Source of the DNA: Cyanodermella asteris
Lineage: Eukaryota > Ascomycota > Lecanoromycetes > Ostropales > Stictidaceae
Direction: 5' to 3'
Assembly: GCA_900618795.1 (NCBI GenBank)
Contig: UYJD01000006.1
Coordinates: 1,534,220 to 1,598,219, forward strand
Length of the DNA stretch: 64,000 bases
Part shown: piece after piece, positions 58,590 through 64,000 of the stretch
How positions within the stretch are numbered: position 1 is the stretch's first letter
Layout: each line of letters opens with the position of its first letter
Notes under the pieces: generated by a model
What the model saw: the letters and a program-made list of their open reading frames with translations, nothing else
Told to the model about the DNA's origin: nothing
Databases searched by the model: none
Position numbers and translations under genes: made by a program

Positions 58590-60950
58590 TCAGTACAAAT
58601 CGGCTTCATCAATGACCTTCTTCGCAGCCTTCAAGCTTCCTGCAATGATCTCCTCCCACTTCGCCACACCATCAGGATTGGCATCTTCAATATTCTCAAT
58701 CAATCCCGGAAACGTCGCTCCCGCATAACCAGTATTCCTACCCGGAGCATAGACAACATGCTTGAACCACGACCTGTTGTCAAGGCCTCCGTCATACAAG
58801 AATGATCGCTCAAGCAGCGTGTAGGCCTTGTTGACCTTTGCAACCTCCCGGCGCAGATAGCGTCCTCTCAGTCTTGACCACCAGTCTGGACTTTCGGTAA
58901 CCTGCAAACGCAGTACGGCCGCCTTACGGTCCAGAGCGAGGGATGCGGAGCGCAGCTCTTCGATCAGTGCGGCCAAGCGCTCGAAACCCGTTTCGCCGAC
59001 GGCTAGCTTCTTCTCGGCGGCTTTGAGGTACTTTTTGAGACCTTTAGCGTAGTCTGAGGCCCTGAACGGTATTACCGGCTGGTCTGCAAACGTAGCAGCA
59101 AGCAAACCCAGGATGCGAGCTTGAGCTTGATGGTACTTGAATCCGGGGTCACCGTACTTGTCCATCCAGTAGAAGGAATCGTAGTTACTGTGGTAGTGGT
59201 AGATCGGTGAGCTCGAGCCCCGAGGCTTGAAGCCCATGTCGACGCTAGCCACGCCGGCAAAGTCTAGGAATGCGGTGTAATCGGAGCCGGAGCCGAGGGT
59301 GCCAATGCTGGCTCCTTCTGTTTCTTGCCATATATCGAATACGGTTTGGCCTTTGCGAGTTTGGTTTGGGCTGAGCACTTCGGCTGTAGCGTGGGTGACT
59401 GCTCTGTTCACGAGAGGTGCAGCTTGGGCTCCAAAGCTTGGGCCGGAAGCGCCGACATCGACGTTGAGGTACACGATTGCGGACTTCTTGATCCACGGGA
59501 CGTATTCCTCGACCCACTCGGTACTGCCGAGTAGACCGTACTCTTCGCCGTCCCATGAGGCGAAGACTAGGGTGCGTTGTGGCTTCCAGCCTTTGTCGAT
59601 GGCCTCGCCGTACGAGCGGACAACCTCGTTCAGCACTGAAGAGCCGCTGTTGGGATCTCCCGCGCCTCCAGCGATCCAAGCATCACGGTGGTTGCCTATG
59701 AGGACGACCTCGTCCTTGTAGTCGCCTGTACCGTTGATGGTGCCAATGACGTTCCACAACGGTGTGATTGTGAAGTCAACCTCATTAATCAGGTTGATGG
59801 TCAGCTCAGGAGGGCTGGGTCCAATATTATAGTCGACGCCCAAATGTTCGAGCCCTCCACCTTGCCAGTACTCATTGAACTGGGGGTCTTTGCTACTCAG
59901 TCCATGGCCGTTGAGAGCCCTCAGTAGTGGCAGTGCGTCCTTGTAGCTGATAGGCATGCTCGGGATCTGGGGCGTTGTGTTGTTGGGGCTCTGACGTGGC
60001 ACTCCGGGCTTACTGGGATAGCCGATAGTGGTAGGATCACCGGGTCCGTAACTCAGGTACTGCACACTACCTCGCTGAACTGCGCTGGGGTTCCTGGCCC
60101 AGCCTTCCGGGTAAGCCTTGTGGCCGTTGAGCTCGGTGACCTCGCCGTCCTCCTGCGGGTCGTCGTAGATGAGTACTCCAGCCATTCCGAGGCGCTCGGC
60201 GGCCATGACCTTGAGACCGCGAAAGCATCGTCCGTATTTGACGATGGCGATCTTGCCCTTGAGATCAACTCCAGCGGCAACGAGATCGTCAAAGTCGTGG
60301 TAGGTACCAAAGTTGGCAAAGACGTACTGAGCGGTCACATTACCATTTGCACTGTAGCCATGGAAAGTCGGCACTCGATCAAGGAGTCCAGTTGTGGGAT
60401 CTTCGTCTAGGACGTCTTCTTCCAAGCTGGCTTCGTATGCTATTTCAGAGCCACCATCGCTTTGTGATCGTATCAAAGCAACACGGTGGCCTTTCGGGTA
60501 GTTGATGTAGACGTCGTAAGGTACGATCTCAGCTTTGACACCAAATGACTTCCAGAGGTCTCGCGTGTACTCAGCTTGGCTCTTGTTCTTGCCAGCAAGA
60601 TGAGGGCCTTCTGTATAGTACTTGGAATAATCTCTAATTCGCTTGGTGCTCGGTGTGTCGTTCAGGATGCGTCTGAGATCGCCCTTTTTCAGACCTTGCT
60701 CCGAGAACTGCATCGGCGGGTTCCCGATAGGCTGCCATGGCTCATCGAGGTCGCCATGTTTCGGACCATGCGGATGCCCATGTCTGTGGCCGTCGTCGAA
60801 AGAATCTGGGAGGAGGAATACAATTACAGCAGCTACCAGCGCAACGGAAAGCACTGCGGTGATGATTCTTCGGCAGATTGATGGTCTTGGCCGTTGTTGA
60901 ACCACGACCAGTGTTGGCAGCAGCGGGGTCTGTTCCGACTGCGACGCCAT
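58590..60950 (-). CDS. M28 peptidase of the glutamate carboxypeptidase II / transferrin-receptor type
   Basis: Type II membrane protein of 786 aa from the ATG at 60950. The cytosolic tail has a PLLPTL dileucine-like signal, and one membrane helix follows at about residues 26-47 (IITAVLSVALVAAVIVFLL). After a His-rich linker (GHRHGHPHGPKHGD) come the PA domain (KIAIVKYGRCFRGLKVMAAERLGMAGVLIYDD), the M28 metallopeptidase domain with IGNHRDAWIAGGAGDPNSG and FASWDGEEYGLLGSTEW (His, Asp, Glu zinc ligands), and the C-terminal dimerisation domain (LEELRSASLAL region). The zinc ligands are present, so it could be active. Yeast relatives Tre1/Tre2 and Vps70 act in vacuolar sorting. A CTGAC/ACAG pair just upstream, with GTAGGT further on, suggests an intron in the leader, so I reject the more upstream in-frame starts (60980, 61019). 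Confidence 0.92.
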   Translation of the reverse strand: MASQSEQTPLLPTLVVVQQRPRPSICRRIITAVLSVALVAAVIVFLLPDSFDDGHRHGHPHGPKHGDLDEPWQPIGNPPMQFSEQGLKKGDLRRILNDTPSTKRIRDYSKYYTEGPHLAGKNKSQAEYTRDLWKSFGVKAEIVPYDVYINYPKGHRVALIRSQSDGGSEIAYEASLEEDVLDEDPTTGLLDRVPTFHGYSANGNVTAQYVFANFGTYHDFDDLVAAGVDLKGKIAIVKYGRCFRGLKVMAAERLGMAGVLIYDDPQEDGEVTELNGHKAYPEGWARNPSAVQRGSVQYLSYGPGDPTTIGYPSKPGVPRQSPNNTTPQIPSMPISYKDALPLLRALNGHGLSSKDPQFNEYWQGGGLEHLGVDYNIGPSPPELTINLINEVDFTITPLWNVIGTINGTGDYKDEVVLIGNHRDAWIAGGAGDPNSGSSVLNEVVRSYGEAIDKGWKPQRTLVFASWDGEEYGLLGSTEWVEEYVPWIKKSAIVYLNVDVGASGPSFGAQAAPLVNRAVTHATAEVLSPNQTRKGQTVFDIWQETEGASIGTLGSGSDYTAFLDFAGVASVDMGFKPRGSSSPIYHYHSNYDSFYWMDKYGDPGFKYHQAQARILGLLAATFADQPVIPFRASDYAKGLKKYLKAAEKKLAVGETGFERLAALIEELRSASLALDRKAAVLRLQVTESPDWWSRLRGRYLRREVAKVNKAYTLLERSFLYDGGLDNRSWFKHVVYAPGRNTGYAGATFPGLIENIEDANPDGVAKWEEIIAGSLKAAKKVIDEADLY

Positions 60951-63230
60951 CGTCTTTTCGTTGACTCCTAACTGTGTCATGGTCAGTGGCGCAGGAATGA
61001 GAAGAAGACACAGAGACACACCTACTTGTTCAGTGGTATTCTACTCCATCTGAAGGATGCAGATAAGCCCGTCTATCCGAAGTCGTCGCCTTCTGATTGC
61101 TGAGGTGGAGCGTAGGAGTCTAGTTGCTTGCCGCATTGGGAAGGTGTGAGAGCGATCAGTGGATGAGATCAGACCGTACGATGGATTGCGTGATTACGTC
61201 AGTTTCTAGTCAAGCCCTGAAGATGGACTTTCGTGGCTTCATGATCTTCGATCGCGATATATGATATCAAGCTAATCTCTGCTCTTCTTTCGCCTCTATG
61301 TCGCCAAGTTGGGTGCAGGTCTGAACGCCTGTGCCGCGAATGGCCCATGTTACACATGCGATGCGGCATTCCCGGGAATGTATAGCGATTATTTTTCTAT
61401 GAGTTTGTTTCCCAAATCACATTTACTCAAACCACGAGCCATAAAATATTGTTGCTCAATTACTGTATGCGGTTGGGATTCACTTACGTGGGAGGTGCTT
61501 TAGCATGAATCTTTGCATAGGGGCATGCAGGAGAAACGGAGTCGCTGCTTGCGCGACGGCGTTTAAATTCTATTTGCTTATCTTCTTAGCTCACAGGGTT
61601 GCGATGGAGGACAACCTTCGAAAGGACAAACCGCACGTGACGGTGTTGCGAATGCTTGTTTACGCGACGACAAACGAGCATGCGATTTGAGGGCTCGCAT
61701 CTAAATGTTTTCGTGAATCGTCAATCTATTCTACTATCCTATCGCCAGTGTACATGTCATCTTGAACGAGATTCAGAGTGCCTGGCTCGGTGCTAGTCGC
61801 ATATCTTGAAACGTCTTACATCGGAACGACGTATGTCTTGCATGCTGAGACTACAGCTAGCAGACTTTCGTGTCACACACGACATGCATAAATGCCGGGC
61901 GGCAACTTTTGCCTAGGGAGCAGGGAGCTTGGAGCTTGGAGCTTGGAGCTTGGAGCTTGGAGCAGCTTGAAACCCGGTCGACAGAAATACGGTTGCGATT
62001 ATGGCCTGCGAGTGGTCGCTCTATCATCCATAAATTGCATTGCCAGATCGCAGCTCGCAACGGGGATGCCGTCTTTAATTTTCCTTGCAGCAAGGCAAAG
62101 TAGCTTCTTCGAAAAGGAGTCGCGCAAGCAAAATCGCCAATGTGCCTGTTGAGGAGTCTCGACCTGCAGTAATGCTGAGGGATGATGACCTGCAACATTG
62201 GCGACGCTTGATCTGGGCCATCTGGCTTGATCGAGGTTGATCTAGCTTGACCTGGCTCGACCTGTGGCATCTGTCAGTTGCCGGAATGGCCAGCCACGCC
62301 AGCCTACACCACCACAACACCAGCCAGCAGACGGCAAGCCGAAGAGCAGATCTGCTTGTGGTTAGAGGCAGCGAGCAAGTGTGGTCGATGCAGCCCAAAC
62401 GAGTAATAGCAATTTGCGACATTGGCTTGATGAGGTCAGATGTCGACGACGGTCCTGCAAGTACCGGGACGCCGATCATCAGCTGTCGACAGAACTGTGG
62501 AAGAAGACGACAGGCCCGAGCCCGAGCCGGCGTGGAAATGTTGGTTGACTGATGCTGGTTACTCTAGTCTGCTTTTGTGCTTTGGTGGGGGAGTTGACGA
62601 TGCTGCATGCGACAGGTCGGCCCAAGACGACGAACACAGGGCGTTCGCATATCGCTGAAGAAATAAAAATATCTGCAGTACGGTGTATGTAGTCAATGCT
62701 CGCAAAGATTTGAGCGGTTTCATAGAGTCCAAGTGCATGTCAGGAGGCTGCAGGGCGAGTGAATCTGTCGTCTCGCCCTGACTTTCTGGTCTCTCGCAAG
62801 CGCCGAGAGCGCACCAGCGGTGGAGCAGCGAGAGTCTCTGCCGACCTTGCTTGCATCCCAAATCAGCTCAGCAGCGCCAACGACACCTTGTGTCTGTTTG
62901 TTCACACCCATCTCCATCTTCATCGCAACCTGCCGTCCTTCTCGCGAACCGTCGCGTAATTGGCTTCGTCCTTGGTGCAGCTTCACAGTCGCCATCGTCC
63001 TGCCGTGCTTCCAGACGCAATCAGCCGCTACTGCGGGCGCATCCAGCTTCGATAGATACCTCCAATCCCGGCGCAAGCTGCCGTCTTTGCACCCTTTCCC
63101 TTGGTCCAGCCTGCACTACAATTCAGCGTTCGAGCGATCCTTTCCCAGCATGAGCAGAGCTTGGTGATCCCTGGCTTCCGGAGCAGGCTCTCCAGAAATT
63201 CAACGACCATCGGCTGCGTCGAGAGCAGAC
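60951..63230. other. Intergenic, divergent promoters
   Basis: 2.3 kb between divergent start codons. Holds the promoters of the M28 peptidase and the SH3 gene. Contains a heptamer tandem repeat at 61924-61963. The last 400 nt before 63231 are CT-rich like a long leader. No coding frame with family character. Confidence 0.5.
61924..61963. repeat. Heptamer tandem repeat (GGAGCTT)n
   Basis: Five exact copies of GGAGCTT in a row (61924-61958), then a partial copy. Non-coding. Each unit contains the palindrome AGCT. Confidence 0.95.
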
Positions 63231-64000
63231 ATGGCGCATCGTCAGCCCGGCGAGGCGCCCAAGCGGGCACAACCTGGTGACCTGCTGCTTGTCATCCGTG
63301 AGTGAACTCTAGCCTGGCGCGGTGGTGATGCGCGACAATCTGGATCGAGGAAAGCACACTGGCTAACACAACCTTTTCACAGACGACTTCGTTGCCCGCA
63401 GCCCCGATGAGCTCAGCCTCACCAAAGGCGACAGGATAGAGCTCCTGGAGAAAGATGATGACTTTGGCGATGGATGGTATTTGGGCAAAATGGTGGCCAC
63501 GGGCATCAGTGGCTTGTTCCCTGAAGGTAGGACACGCGCGAGACGAGCCTTGCCAACGAAAGTGCTGAGACAATACTAACAATCTCTTTCAGTATACACC
63601 ACGCTTGCCCCTCGCAATTTCATGGCCCAACAGCCTCGCCCGAACGGCGTCTCTACAGTGCCTACCCCAGCGCCAATCCAGACACAATCACCCTACGGCG
63701 ATGAAATCAGTCCTCGAACACAAGACTTTGCGACGCAGGACGTCAACACAAGCAGGTCTCTGACCCCAACCAGTCCGCAGCCCAGCATGATGTCCGAGGC
63801 AGAGTCCGCACGAGTTGCGCCATTGAACACGGGCGCGTCGCCTCAGCGTGTGGCTTCTCTTCCCTACAATGCGTATGCATCACAGCCAATGGCGGGACCG
63901 CTCCCGGCGCAGCGGAGTATAAGCATGATGATGCAGAATAGCCACAGCCGAGAAGACAGTCCGGTGATACACGAAACGTTGAATGTAATCGACGAGCACA
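63231..64000 (+). CDS. SH3-domain polarity protein of the Boi1/Boi2 (Pob1) type, 5' part
   Basis: Yeast Boi1/2 and fission-yeast Pob1 link Cdc42 signalling to exocytosis at growth tips. Exons 63231-63297, 63383-63526 and 63593 to beyond the window end. Introns of 85 and 66 nt with ACTAAC-type branch sites. The junctions restore VIHDFVARSPDELSLTKGD and LFPEVYTTLAPRN, so the SH3 domain spans about residues 15-75 (GDGWYLGKMVATGISGLFPE, with its conserved Trp and Pro). The following region is Ser/Pro/Gln-rich, as in the linker of Boi proteins before the SAM and PH domains. Those domains would lie outside the window, so the name depends on the SH3 text alone. Confidence 0.8.

Noticed and set aside
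1-64000. tRNA, 5S rRNA and CRISPR arrays
   Set aside because: Reading for the T-loop GGTTCGAATCC pattern on both strands, 5S-like text and spaced repeats gave no convincing candidate; short GGTTCGA hits (for example near 37788) lack the matching stems.

Overview
The window is nuclear DNA from a filamentous ascomycete (Pezizomycotina). Introns are short (mostly 45-65 nt) with GTAWGT-type donors and CTAAC/CTGAC branch points. Start codons often sit in CAAAATGG/CACAATG contexts, and several promoters carry pyrimidine-rich leaders. The gene set (white-collar-2, CYT-4-type mitochondrial RNase, Zn2Cys6 regulator, fungal F-box-like family, SH3 protein of the Boi type) points the same way. A Dothideomycete is my best guess, by general resemblance only. 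I saw no tRNA, rRNA or CRISPR array, and no intact transposon or virus-like element. One assembly gap of 41 N (5501-5541) lies inside RAD50.

Layout: 1-1622 (-) HMG-box chromatin protein, cut by the window edge. 3929-7860 (-) RAD50. 9250-10988 (+) white collar 2. 11486-12375 (+) Sfr1/Mei5-like recombination mediator. 12567-13301 (-) Gln-rich protein. 14772-15887 (-) RNA polymerase III subunit RPC34. 17396-18778 (+) unknown protein with a CX2C-X12-CX2C knuckle. 19385-20170 (-) secreted protein. From about 20.2 to 31.2 kb the DNA is gene-poor. It holds a broken small secreted-protein gene (about 22526-22931), an F-box-like gene frameshifted by an 11-bp tandem duplication (23639-25074), a phosphatidylserine decarboxylase (25128-26317, -) and a cupin (26752-27315, -). 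A Zn2Cys6 regulator with five exons follows (31186-34339, +).

The 34-41 kb stretch looks empty but hides a split gene for the mitochondrial import subunit Tom6 (about 35607-36244, -) and a GFA/CENP-V-like protein (38909-39392, -). Then come the mitochondrial exoribonuclease CYT-4/DSS1 (41321-44832, -), which shares a 476-bp divergent promoter region with the molybdopterin-synthase small subunit (45309-45602, +), an ADH6-type alcohol dehydrogenase (46609-47709, +), a BCS1-like AAA ATPase (48269-50161, -), a BTB protein (51268-52404, -), a Dal5-type MFS permease (53531-55102, -), a Cys-Pro repeat protein (57589-58278, +), an M28 transferrin-receptor-like peptidase (58590-60950, -) and the start of a Boi1/2-type SH3 protein (63231-64000, +).

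Most of this is ordinary housekeeping DNA. Loose functional groupings are DNA recombination (RAD50, Sfr1) flanking the light-response factor WC-2, and several mitochondrial proteins (Tom6, CYT-4, BCS1-like). The strongest candidate for something undescribed is the 144-residue protein at 57589-58278. All six of its cysteines are in Cys-Pro dipeptides, and it is built from two tandem copies of a three-motif, His-containing unit, which suggests a small haem- or metal-binding protein.
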